A program made the position numbers and the translations under genes. From the NCBI RefSeq assembly GCF_000224145.3, contig NC_020169.2:770032-834031 (forward strand): a stretch of 64,000 nt of DNA, written 5' to 3'. Shown in pieces: positions 24,501 through 37,477 of the stretch. How positions within the stretch are numbered: position 1 is the first letter of the stretch; the number at the start of each line of letters is the position of its first letter. The notes under the pieces are model-generated. The model was given only the letters and a program-made list of their open reading frames with translations, did not search any database and was not told the origin of the DNA. The stretch comes from Ciona intestinalis (lineage: Eukaryota > Chordata > Ascidiacea > Phlebobranchia > Cionidae).

Positions 24501-26768
24501 GGGGAAGATGAGACATCGTCTCATTCTATTGGTAGTAAACAAGAATCATTCAAAGAATTTAGAACCGTATCGTCACGACTCCCATAGACCGTTGTTAATT
24601 ATTTAAAACACGATCAGGATATTTGGATATTTTAGGTGTCCCATCTTACCCCACAGCACTATATTTAACATTTGTTTTTGTTTAGTGCTCGACGAGTTGT
24701 GGCATGGGCGCACAGATTCGTACAGTTGTGTGCAGTTCCGGCGGTGAAGATTGTAATGGTTTACCAATGCCTGCCCCTGCACAAAGATGTAATGTAAGAC
24801 CATGCGCTATGTGGGTACAAGGGGAATGGTCTAAGGTAAGGAAATGTTTTTTTTGTAAAATTCACGGGTACAGATAGAAAGATTTGTAGGCAGAAAATGG
24901 CCAAGAGAATTTTAACATGTACTGAGCAATACAGCGTAATGTCCACGATGAAATGATAACGCTCAAGAGTACCTTAAGTATTAATAAATACCCGCTTAAT
25001 TGACGTAACTGGTGTCGCGCCATTTGTACATTGACATACATAGCACAAAGCTAGCGGCACCAAGGTTTGATCCCACCATCATCTGGTTACAACACAATGC
25101 TTTTGCTGTTCAACCTAAAAAACAACAGGGACTGCTGTTTTAAAATAACTGTCATAGTTTTATTACCATTAATTAGTTTATTTAATAATATCATTTCTAG
25201 TGTTCCCAATCTTGTGGAGTTGGCACGAAGCATCGCAAGCCGCAATGTAGAGACGCGCAGACAAGCGAACTTCTTAGACCGTATCATTGCAACTCTGTAC
25301 CAAGACTACCATTAGTAAACAAAACATGCGACATGAACCGATGTCTGCCTTGGAAGACATCACGTTGGACATCTGTGAGTTGTTATGTGTCTTAAAAATA
25401 AACTGTGTGAAATCTAATAGTGCCTATACGCTCATACACTTCATGTGAATTGAATGAATGTCATTTACTTGTCCTATAGCGCGACGAAGATATTTATAAC
25501 ACGGGTGCTCTGTTTCACAAGTCTCATGTTTTTTTATATATATGTAGTTTTGTGGGTTGATTGTTTGGACGTCCCATTGGTGACCGGCTGCCCCATTATG
25601 TTATGATGCGAACATATACTGATGTGCTGCAGCAGTCAGCGTTTATGTTCACGGCAAAGAAACTTCGCACTTTGTACTATGTACTTGTTGAGACTGTAAC
25701 ACGTTGCTAGAACGGCATTACTACCTTTTAAATTTCATTTCAAGTTCCATTACATTCGCAGTGTAATGTGACCTGCGGGCCAGGTTACCAACGGAGGCGA
25801 ACTGCCTGCTCTCGACCAGGAATGTGCGACCCACGACAGAAACCCGTGCAGCTCAAAGCTTGTATGCTGAAAGTGTGCGTCGAGTGGAGGACGTTGGAGT
25901 GGGAGAGGGTATAGACACTTCCTCGGAATATTGCTTGCATCACCACCACCATAATTTTGCGCTTTAGCTCTTTTGTTCAATATTCACTAAGAATTTTCTT
26001 GTGCACTGGCAGAGAATGTCGATTTGAGCGCAAATTTCAGTTTCAGTCACGCTTTTAGATTCAAAAGTTCTGCTGTTCAATTTACTTTCACGACTCAATT
26101 AGTTTTATGCAAAAAAAACATTTGGTAATATCATTGCAGCAGACTAGTGCATGGTAGTGTATAATGCGTGCAATCATTACCAGTTGAAAAAAAATGCAGC
26201 ATGCAAATTTATAATTACCGACACCGTGTCTGTTGCTTATTCAAAAATAAATTGCACTAATCGCTAAATAACGAATTGTTTATAGCAACTTGTTAATCAT
26301 TGTTCAAGCCAAATTATCGTTTGCACGACAATGTTGCCAACAGCTTCTGCATGTCATTAGTTTGCACTGATTTTTTTATATTTAAAAACAGTGCTCTGTA
26401 AATTGCGGCAATGGATTGAGGCACCGGCGTGTGGTGTGCGTCGAAAAGGAATCGAGTATCCCAAACGATACTTGCAATGTAAAACTGAAACCAAGAATGC
26501 ATAAAAAATGCTACAAAGGCCCATGTCGGGTCACTGATTTCGGTGAGTAAATATTTTCTGTTGTAAATTTCCCAGACGTGTGTGTTTAACTTGCGGATCT
26601 CTTTATACAGATTTTACTTCGTGCTTGGGAGATCGTCTGAAGACACATTTCTGTGCAGTGTTAAAACAGTGGGGAAAATGCGTACAGCCTTCATTAGCAA
26701 TCCAGTGTTGTTCAACCTGCCATACATTCACAAGTCTGAGAACCAAAGGTCGACAATCGGCCCAATAA
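12575..26768 (+). CDS. ADAMTS7/12-like: ADAMTS7/ADAMTS12-type secreted metalloprotease, 1539 residues
   Basis: Twenty-seven in-phase exons: 12575-12728, 13143-13576, 13731-13857, 16030-16092, 16178-16377, 16773-16856, 17635-17759, 17973-18122, 18902-19045, 19365-19515, 19577-19669, 19877-20086, 20148-20259, 20321-20454, 20603-20723, 20980-21119, 21329-21439, 21938-22079, 22327-22453, 22595-22817, 23408-23748, 23824-24277, 24686-24835, 25201-25374, 25762-25908, 26392-26542, 26611-26768. Order: signal peptide (start 12575 chosen because [11 protein letters not shown] begins it; an in-frame ATG lies at 12515), M12B prodomain with FCGVA cysteine switch and RSRR furin site (287-290), zinc protease (HELGHNFAMHHD, 441-452; Met-turn RVMTP), disintegrin-like, TSR1, Cys-rich (CGVCRGDG), spacer, TSR2-4, acidic insert plus mucin-like region (1129-1275) with two SGSG sites, TSR5-8, PLAC. 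This order matches vertebrate ADAMTS7/12, extracellular proteases of matrix proteins such as COMP. The exon 3 acceptor is weak. The usual Gly of the zinc motif is Ala448. Confidence 0.93.
16428..16619. mobile_element. MITE, GGGTGGGGAAGATGGGACAC family
   Basis: Near-complete copy in ADAMTS intron 5: TAGTAGGATGGGGGAAGATG to CTTCCCCTACCCTACTA, flanked by TATA on both sides. It is a good reference copy for the family. Confidence 0.9.
20746..20942. mobile_element. MITE, same family, ADAMTS intron 15
   Basis: Left end AAGGGTGGGGGAAGATGGGA, right end CCCATCTTACCCCACAGTAC; typical interior with the GACTCCCATGGACCGTTGTT segment. Confidence 0.9.
21551..21746. mobile_element. MITE, same family, ADAMTS intron 17
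   Basis: Left end GGTATGGGGGAAGATGGGAC, right end CCCATCTTCCTCCACCCTAC. Typical interior; orientation of the asymmetric centre is opposite to the 20.7 kb copy. Confidence 0.9.
21765..21890 (+). repeat. SINE 3' fragment
   Basis: Shares the 3' landmarks of the fuller SINE at 50177-50520: GTAACTGGTAAGC, a TATAAA-containing middle, then CACCACGCGGGGATAAATAA. Confidence 0.55.
22838..23028. mobile_element. MITE, same family, ADAMTS intron 20
   Basis: Left end TTAGGGTGGGGGGAGGGGGG then AAGATGGGACAC (a few extra G residues). Right end CCTATCTCCCCCACCCTA. Confidence 0.9.
23030..23290 (-). repeat. SINE fragment, reverse orientation
   Basis: Contains GACAAGCCATTAGTGACG and GTGTCTTGCCCAAGGAT, reverse-complement landmarks of the SINE body. 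It directly abuts the MITE end. Confidence 0.55.
24491..24661. mobile_element. MITE, same family, ADAMTS intron 22
   Basis: TAGTAGGGTGGGGGAAGATG to CCCATCTTACCCCACAGCAC; slightly shortened interior. Confidence 0.88.
25450..25640 (-). repeat. SINE fragment, degenerate
   Basis: Contains TTATAACACGGGTGCTCTG and GGACGTCCCATTGGTGACC, which match the reverse complement of the SINE 3' half loosely. Boundaries are approximate. Confidence 0.4.
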
Positions 26769-27108
26769 AGTATAGAGCTTTGATAAAAACCCACGCTTGA
26801 AAACCCGGTATAACTTAAGATGCGTCTAAAATTGCAGTTCAGGCTGGCAGCTTATCCCCACTGTGTTTCGTATTTAATACTCTAATGGTTGAATATTTCG
26901 TAGTTCAACTTGTGCCGATTCAATATACGTATTCTAATATATACGCCAGAGCGGTTGTAATGTGTGCCCTAATTATTTGTGTAATACCCAGCGCTTCGTA
27001 CTTCACCCGTATATCAGCATATATATTGACAGCATAGCTTGTTTGTGTTGTATAGCATACGATATATAGGCTATTATGTTGTCCTAATCTGTCGCTTAGT
27101 AAATATTA

Positions 27109-27114
27109 AATAAA
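27109..27114 (+). terminator. polyadenylation signal AATAAA for the ADAMTS gene
   Basis: An AATAAA lies 341 bases after the ADAMTS stop codon on the same strand. It is the first canonical signal I noticed in a plausible position. The downstream gene is on the opposite strand, so the two transcription units converge here. Confidence 0.5.
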
Positions 27115-27385
27115 GAACTCGCACTGGAGTCTTTTCACCATCACAGATATTGTCATCAAAGTCAAGTCTGTTCCACAAATATAATCTATTTTGAATAATA
27201 ATGATAAGAAGTTGAAAGCGACATGCACATACACAAGCACATTATAATGTAATTCCTCATCCTTGATTTCTTAGTAAAGAAAACTTTAGCAGGATGAAAG
27301 TAAAACAATAAAACGTGCATCTTCTTCTATTGATTACGATGATGGAAAATGTATATAAAAGGGAGAACGTTAAAAGGTATATGAT

Positions 27386-31573
<4,188 letters not shown>

Positions 31574-31695
31574 CGTAACTGTTGTTCCAGTCCGGTATCA
31601 AAAACAAAACCAGAAAGGGTAAAGCAACAAGGTGCAATTCCAAACTTCACGTTACATCTTCAGCACAACGAGAGATGATAATGAGAAAAAGCAAA

Positions 31696-31696
31696 T

Positions 31697-31732
<36 letters not shown>
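31696..31732. repeat. (GA)n microsatellite
   Basis: About 37 bases of AG repeats with one AAAG interruption, roughly 120 bases upstream of the PGGT1B start codon, in its presumed promoter or 5' untranslated region. Confidence 0.9.
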
Positions 31733-31899
31733 CGCGCATGCCACAAACGAACGTGCACGTAGATTATAAGTTTTAGTGTCAACTAGATAGAAAGGGGATA
31801 TAGTAATACTACCGCCAGACCAGTGGTGCCTATATTGGCTTGTATAAATTATCAACATATTAACAAAATCCTAGCTAAAAAAGTCACATACGTTTAAAA

Positions 31900-32375
31900 T
31901 CTCAACTTTATACTTATAGTACACTAATATAGCACTGGAGAAGGGTTAACCTAAATTGCCACACATAAAAATAAATACAAAAGCAGAGTCAAAGTCTTAA
32001 GAAAAAAAAACGAAACAATCATCTGTAAAGTTACATATAGGTGGTAGGCTAATTCGTTAGACGACAGAAGATGATACAGAACATTTGTGTTATCACGACT
32101 CTCGTTGCCCCGTCACGCCAGGATAAAACCATCAGCTACATTTATTTAATGTAAACGTATAGCAGCGCGTTTAAATCTTGCAAGTCCTGGGAGAATTAAC
32201 TGTTGTCTAAACAACATAAAGCATAAATCTTCTTGGAAAACCTAATGCTTTGCTGTGATTCGATATATTGGTAAAAGCATTATAGTCTTGTTCATAGCAT
32301 ATGTTTTTTGGCAGTTGCGAAAAGACATTTCATGCACACCATGCAACCGCCTATAATGTGATTTGATTTAAGTCT
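31900..32375 (-). repeat. duplicated flank of peptide gene A (inverted copy)
   Basis: Reverse complement of 35585-36015. Shared blocks include ATAAAGCATAAAT, CCTGGCGTGACGGGGCAACG (as its reverse complement) and the TTAACCCTTCTC block at the far end. Part is also shared with 36160-36440. It is the upstream flank carried along when the peptide genes duplicated. No coding potential is evident. Confidence 0.75.
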
Positions 32376-32504
32376 AGCCTACTTATGCGACGTTAAATGC
32401 AGAAATAAAATAAACAAATCATGTTAAAATTTCTTATTTTGTTTGTTTTGTCGTAAATTAATGTATGGCTTACACAGGACATTCTACAATGGTCCAGTGA
32501 ACAA

Positions 32505-32615
32505 TTAATTGTCATTGAGTGTCCTGCCCAAGGACACATGCACATCCCAAGGTAGCAGCAGCGACGAGCCTAAAACTCAAAACGCGTTACCATTGGCTAA
32601 CGCGTCTCCAATTAG
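32505..32615 (-). repeat. SINE fragment, shared with 36665-36815
   Basis: Reverse-oriented SINE body (GTCCTGCCCAAGGACACATG, GCAGCGACGAGCC). The same insertion lies at the matching place upstream of peptide gene C, so it predates that duplication. Confidence 0.65.
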
Positions 32616-32892
32616 TAAGTTTAATGTTTCTGATATGGCTTTTATGTAAAAGTAACCTTACACCAGATAAAGTATAAAACAAAGTAATTATTAAATGTAC
32701 ATGTTGGGCGCCAGGCGAGAAGAGCGGTTGAGGAAATCAACATATGTGCTTCGTAGTATTCGAAAAAAAAGAAAGAAGAAAAAAAGTAGAAGAAGGAAAA
32801 AGAGAACCCTGGTTTTAGTTTTAAAAAAAGGAGATGGCAAAAAGAACTGATTGATTTACGTTTGTTTAATTAACGTAACTCGAAATGATGGG

Positions 32893-32900
32893 TATAAAAG
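32893..32900 (+). promoter_or_regulatory. TATA box of peptide gene A
   Basis: TATAAAAG, 48 bases before the ATG, inside a block (GGTATAAAAGTTT) that is identical upstream of all three peptide genes. A second conserved block about 190-240 bases upstream of the ATG (AGAAGAGCGGTT..GAAATCAACATATG) is also shared by genes A and C, with a close match at B. Confidence 0.8.
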
Positions 32901-32947
32901 TTTAAAATGCTGATCAAAATTTATTCAGTTATATCATAACAACCAAG

Positions 32948-33305
32948 ATGAAATCTGTAGTTGCCGTCATCCTCGTGATCTGCTTCGCTGTATCTGCCGA
33001 TGCTGCTGCAAGAGCTCTTGTAAGAGCCGGCGCCAAAGTCGTCGATGCTGCTTTGCCCATTGTTGGCAAGTTGGGCCCACATGTCCGTACTGGTGACTAC
33101 GTCCACAACAACCCAGACTGGAGTTTGTGGCGCAGAAAGAGATGGAACCAACAACCAACAAGCCAAGCCGAGATGTTGGGTAAGTCAACTAATTTATAAT
33201 CAAAATATATATTTATCGTTAAGCATCATATATAATTTCTTAATTACATCTGCAGAAGACGCATTGGAAGCCGAAGCCATCGAAGCTCTTATGCAAGAAC
33301 AATAA
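32948..33305 (+). CDS. secreted antimicrobial-like peptide precursor, copy A
   Basis: Two exons (32948-33179, 33256-33305; phase-1 intron of 76 bp) encode 93 residues. Residues 1-19 are a signal peptide ending SADA. Then comes an Ala/Val-rich stretch with regularly spaced Arg and Lys (AARALVRAGAKVVDAALPIV, continuing GKLG), which would form an amphipathic helix. A Trp-rich segment with a strong basic processing site follows (DWSLW-RRKR-W, about 58-66). The end is acidic (EDALEAEAIEALMQEQ), encoded largely by exon 2. Signal, cationic helix, then anionic tail is the plan known for tunicate antimicrobial precursors (styelins, Ci-MAM-A, Ci-PAP-A), but the sequence itself is not one I recognise. 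Antimicrobial function is inferred from architecture only; a neuropeptide or hormone precursor cleaved at RRKR is the main alternative. Confidence 0.85.
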
Positions 33306-34701
33306 GCAATAGGCCAACACCTCTACGATTAATCCGAACCAATAATAAACGTAAATTTAAAATATTCAAAAGTTAAATAAACACTTGCAAAAAGATTTGT
33401 TGTTTTTCACAAAGAAGAATGTAAACTTGCTACAGGTGTTATTTGAGTTAAACATGATATAAAAATTATTGATTAAAAACAAACCTTTTAAAGTTTGGCA
33501 ATCAATACCTAAAAAACTACAATGTGGGGTAAAATGGGAATTTTGTAATTTGTATTTAACGAAAATTACAACACACTTAGCTAGTTTCTTTGCTACGTGT
33601 GTTATCAAATAATTAAAGTATGATAGTTCTTTGTGGTATTACACAAAATGATATATTGAAAGTTAGAAAATATTGGGCAATATGTGCTTTAGGGTCTCGT
33701 CTTACCCCACTTTACAAACAATGAGCGGTATTTTATGTCTTTTGTATTCCTAATTTAATCCCATTGACCCCTAACCATTTTGCCTATGTAGGCCTATACA
33801 TATTTTAGAGTTTAGTTTTATAAGACAAAATCCAACGAATTTTTTTTTATTTGTCATAAATTCATGATCCCTGTCTATTTTCCTCATGTTCATATATCAT
33901 TTTTTCAAAACTAAAACTAGTTTTATGAGACCAAATTAAACTGTACGAAAAATTCAAGTGTATTTTATGAACCTATGAAACTAGTTTAATCGTTCACACT
34001 CGCAAATTGCAAATTTCATCGATTTTAGCCTACTATAAGTTAGCGAGCATTTAAAATTAGCAGTTTACTAAATCGCATATTTTTACGCTCGTTTTATAAG
34101 GTCGTGATAATACCGTCTAATATTTGTGTAACATTACTTTTCGGTTTATCATTAAATGGACAAATGAGTGAAAAGAAAATTTTAAAAAAGGTCTTTTAAA
34201 AAAGGACAACCTGCCCCATTCCCCTCTACACTACTATGTGTTAATTGTCATTGCCGCACATTTTTTTGGACCGTGAGAAAGATGTCAACAATACTGTAAC
34301 ATTGTTTATCGTCTTTCTTTAAATGGATACCCGTATAAACGGAGATTAACCCCCTATTGTGTTTAATGTTGAAGTGGCAAAGAATCTTGCTGAGTCAGTT
34401 AAAATTTCTGTAGATTTACTTCAAATTATAGAATACTATTTCTATAAAATTATTTGTCCCATTCTGCCCCATATTGTAGTCTTAAAGGTTTTAATTCCCA
34501 AATTTAAAAAGTTTGCTTTTATCTCAATAATTTATAATATGGGTAACTCAAATATAGCATCTGTAGCAGGTTTACATTCTTTTTTTTATAAAAAAAACAA
34601 AATATGTTTTGCAAGCGTGTATTTAACTTTTAATCAATTAAAATGAACGAGTATTTGGTTATTCATCCCGATTAATCGTAGAGGAGGTGTTTCCTTATCG
34701 C
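33306..34701. other. spacer between inverted peptide genes A and B, repeat-rich
   Basis: No gene. It holds the 3' untranslated regions of A and B, each with AATAATAAACG- or AATAAA-like ends at A. It also holds a second palindromic MITE-like family: 33516-33716 begins CTACAATGTGGGGTAAAATG and ends CTTACCCCACTTTAC, with related ends near 34455-34485. 33870-34060 resembles 38750-38900, and 34100-34245 resembles 1100-1315. Confidence 0.55.
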
Positions 34702-35059
34702 TTATTGTTCTTGCATAAGAGCTTCGATGGCTTCGGCTTCCAATGCGTCTTCTGCAGATGTAATTAAGAAATTATATATGATGCTTAACGATAATTACAA
34801 ATTTTGATTTTAAATTAGTTGACTTACCCAACATCTCGGCTTGGCTTGTTGGTTGTTGGTTCCATCTCTTTCTGCGCCACAAACTCCAGTCTGGGTTGTT
34901 GTGGACGTAGTCACCAGTACGGACATGTGGGCCCAACTTGCCAACAATGGGCAAAGCAGCATCGACGATTTTGGCGCCGGCTCTTACAAGAGCTCTTGCA
35001 GCAGCATCGGCAGATACAGCGAAGCAGATTACGAGGATGACGGCAACTACAGAATTCAT
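34702..35059 (-). CDS. secreted antimicrobial-like peptide precursor, copy B
   Basis: Minus-strand exons 35059-34828 and 34751-34702, with the same exon sizes as copy A (232 and 50 bases). The 93-residue product differs from A at two positions seen: Asn2 for Lys2 and Ile31 for Val31 (GAKIVD). Signal peptide, helix, RRKR site and acidic tail are unchanged. It points tail-to-tail at copy A across an inverted duplication, so A and B share long inverted arms. Confidence 0.85.
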
Positions 35060-35106
35060 CTTGGTTGTTATGATATAAATGAATGAATTGTGATCAGCAT
35101 TTTAAA

Positions 35107-35114
35107 CTTTTATA
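35107..35114 (-). promoter_or_regulatory. TATA box of peptide gene B
   Basis: TATAAAAG on the minus strand, 47 bases before the ATG, in the same GGTATAAAAGTTT context as copies A and C. Confidence 0.8.
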
Positions 35115-35263
35115 CCCATTTCGACTTATATTAAACAAACGTAAATCAAGCAGTTATTTCCTGCCATCTGTTTCCTTTTTTAATACTGGACCGAGGGTTC
35201 TCTTTTTTTCGAATTACTACGAAGCACATATATGTCCATTTCCTCAACCGCTCTTCTCTTTAA

Positions 35264-35392
35264 ACAATTAACAACGGTCTATGGGAGTCGTGATAATACG
35301 GTTTTATATTTGTTTTAATGTTCTTGGTTTACTACCAAATGGAGCGAGAAAATACAAAGAAAAAGTGTCCCATTTTTCCCTACCCTACAATA
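35264..35392. mobile_element. partial MITE at the broken edge of the B duplication
   Basis: Only one half of the GGGTGGGGAAGATGGGACAC family is present: it starts at TTTAAACAATTAACAACGGT and runs to CCCATTTTTCCCTACCCTAC. It begins exactly where similarity to the upstream region of genes A and C stops (after CGCTCTTCTC), so it marks a rearrangement point. Confidence 0.8.
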
Positions 35393-35584
35393 AAACATAT
35401 AACATTATTTTTATTTATCTCCCCGAAAACGACAGCGAATGGCATTTTATTTAAAGAATAAAGAAAAGAGTCTCTAAAGAAAATTATCTTAATAACAATT
35501 AACTTTGTAGGTAATTTGCTTATTTTACCACTTCAAACAAATACACCAAGAACTTTTAAAATACTTTGAGTATTTGATTATTTC

Positions 35585-36015
35585 CGAATCAACGTCGCAT
35601 AAGCAAACTTTAAATAAATCACATTATAGACAGTTCGCATGGTGTGCATAAAATGTCGTTTTACCACTGATGAAAAACATATGCTATATAGATGAACGGG
35701 ACTATAATTCATTTATCGATTTAGCCAATCACAGCAACGCATTAGGTTTTCCAAGAAGTTTTATGCTTTATGTTGTTTACAGTTAATTCTTCCAGGAAGA
35801 AATAAACACGCGCTGCTATACATTTAGATTGAATGCATGTAGCTGGTGGTTTTATCCTGGCGTGACGGGGCAACGAGAGTTGTGATAACACAGGTGGTCT
35901 GTTTTACATCCAGTAACGAGTAACCACGTGTATGTAACTTCATAGGTGATAATTTGGAGGATATTTTCTTATGGCTACTGACAGTTAACCCTTCTCTAGT
36001 GATATATATTAGTAA
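35585..36015 (+). repeat. duplicated flank of peptide gene B
   Basis: Matches 31900-32375 in inverted orientation and, in part, 36160-36440 directly (for example CACATTATAG..CGCATG.GTGTGCATAAAATGTCG, and TTTATGCTTTATGTTGTTTA). No coding potential seen. Confidence 0.75.
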
Positions 36016-36159
36016 ACTACATAACGTTGCCTTTTTAAATGTGCGTGTTCACGGAAAGCTAAAATATGTGAAGTTAAATTTTACTGATTTTTATTAATGT
36101 CATTCAATATAGTAATAAAGCATAATATACAACAATGGTGCAATTACGAAGCTGAGCAC

Positions 36160-36440
36160 TTTAATCAAATCACATTATAGGCGGTTCGCATGCGGGTGTG
36201 CATAAAATGTCGTTTCACCACTACCTGCCGAAAAACATACGCTGCAGATGAACAGGACTAGAATGGTTTTACCGACTCAGCCAATCACAGCAAAGCAATA
36301 GGCCTTCCAAGAAGATTCATGCTTTATGTTGTTTAGACAACAGTTAATTCTTCCAGGACTTGCAAGTCTCAAAACGCGCTGCAATACTTTTACATTGAAT
36401 GAATATAACTTGCTTTATCTTCGCGTTTCATTATAACACG
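36160..36440 (+). repeat. third copy of the peptide-gene flank
   Basis: Direct copy of part of 35600-35880 with moderate divergence. Relative to gene C it has the opposite orientation from the copies beside A and B, so the flank and gene were rearranged separately. Confidence 0.7.
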
Positions 36441-36664
36441 AATATTCTGTTTTATACACTTTTTATACAAAACATTTAACATCTATTTTTGCTGTTAAAT
36501 CCCTCCTCTTTTTTCTTCAAATAACATGCCCTTCGCAATAGTTTTCGATGAAATCAATAAAAATTATGTTATGTTATTTCCATCTCTTGCTCGCTTACGA
36601 GTTACCGCGTATGTAAATTTGTGGAGATGAATATTTTGTTTATTGTGTAGCTTACAATAGACAT

Positions 36665-36815
36665 TCCATTATAAAGACCACTGGGTTGAAACAATTGTCA
36701 TAGGTGTCTTGCCCAAGGACATATGTACGCATCCAAAGGTAGAAACGACGAGCCTTAATTGAACCCAAACTTCGGGTTAGAGGAATGTGCGTTAGCACTG
36801 GTCTCTGAGGCGTCT
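36665..36815 (-). repeat. SINE fragment, shared with 32505-32615
   Basis: GTGTCTTGCCCAAGGACATA and AACGACGAGCC mark a reverse-oriented SINE body. Surrounding bases match those around the 32.5 kb copy, so this is a pre-duplication insertion. Confidence 0.65.
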
Positions 36816-37065
36816 TCAAATGGTAAATTTTATGCTTATGATGTTACATATCATGTAAAATTAATCTTGCACCACGTAATGTATTAAACAAAGTAATTAT
36901 TAAATGTACATGTTGGGTGCCAGGCGAGAAGAGCGGTTAAGGAAATCAACATATGTGCTTCGTGGTAATTTGAAAAAAGAGAACCCTTTATTAAGTTCTG
37001 GAAAAAAAGAAGATGGCAGGAAATAACTGCTTGATTTACGTTTGTTTAATGTAACTCGAAATGGG

Positions 37066-37073
37066 TATAAAAG
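37066..37073 (+). promoter_or_regulatory. TATA box of peptide gene C
   Basis: TATAAAAG, 47 bases before the ATG, in the conserved GGTATAAAAGTTT block. Confidence 0.8.
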
Positions 37074-37119
37074 TTTGAAAGATGATCACAATTCATTCAG
37101 TTATATCATAACAACCAAG

Positions 37120-37477
37120 ATGAAATCTGTAGTTGCCGTCATCCTCGTAATCTGTTTCGCTGTATCTGCCGATGCTGCTGCAAGAGCTCTTGTAAGAGCC
37201 GGCGCCAAAATCGTCGATGCTGCTTTGCCCATTGTTGGCAAGTTGGGCCCACATGTTCGTACTGGTGACTACGTCCACAACAACCCAGACTGGAGTTTGT
37301 GGCGCAGAAAGAGATGGAACCAACAACCAACAAGCCAAGCCGAGATGTTGGGTAAGTCAACTAATTTAAAATCAAAATTTATATTTATCGTTAGGCATCA
37401 TATATAATTTCTTAATTAAATCTGCAGAAGACGCATTAGAAGCCGAAGCCATCGAAGCTCTTATGCAAGAACAATAA
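37120..37477 (+). CDS. secreted antimicrobial-like peptide precursor, copy C
   Basis: Exons 37120-37351 and 37428-37477. An in-frame ATG exists upstream at 37042, but it precedes the TATA box and would destroy the signal peptide, so 37120 is preferred. The product has Lys2 like A and Ile31 like B; the tail is identical, with one synonymous change (TTA for TTG). The intron is also nearly identical to the others, which points to very recent duplication or gene conversion. Confidence 0.85.

Noticed and set aside
32921-33188. Antisense open frames of 73-81 codons over the peptide genes
   Set aside because: They repeat at all three copies only because the sense exon is conserved; no start context or family signal.
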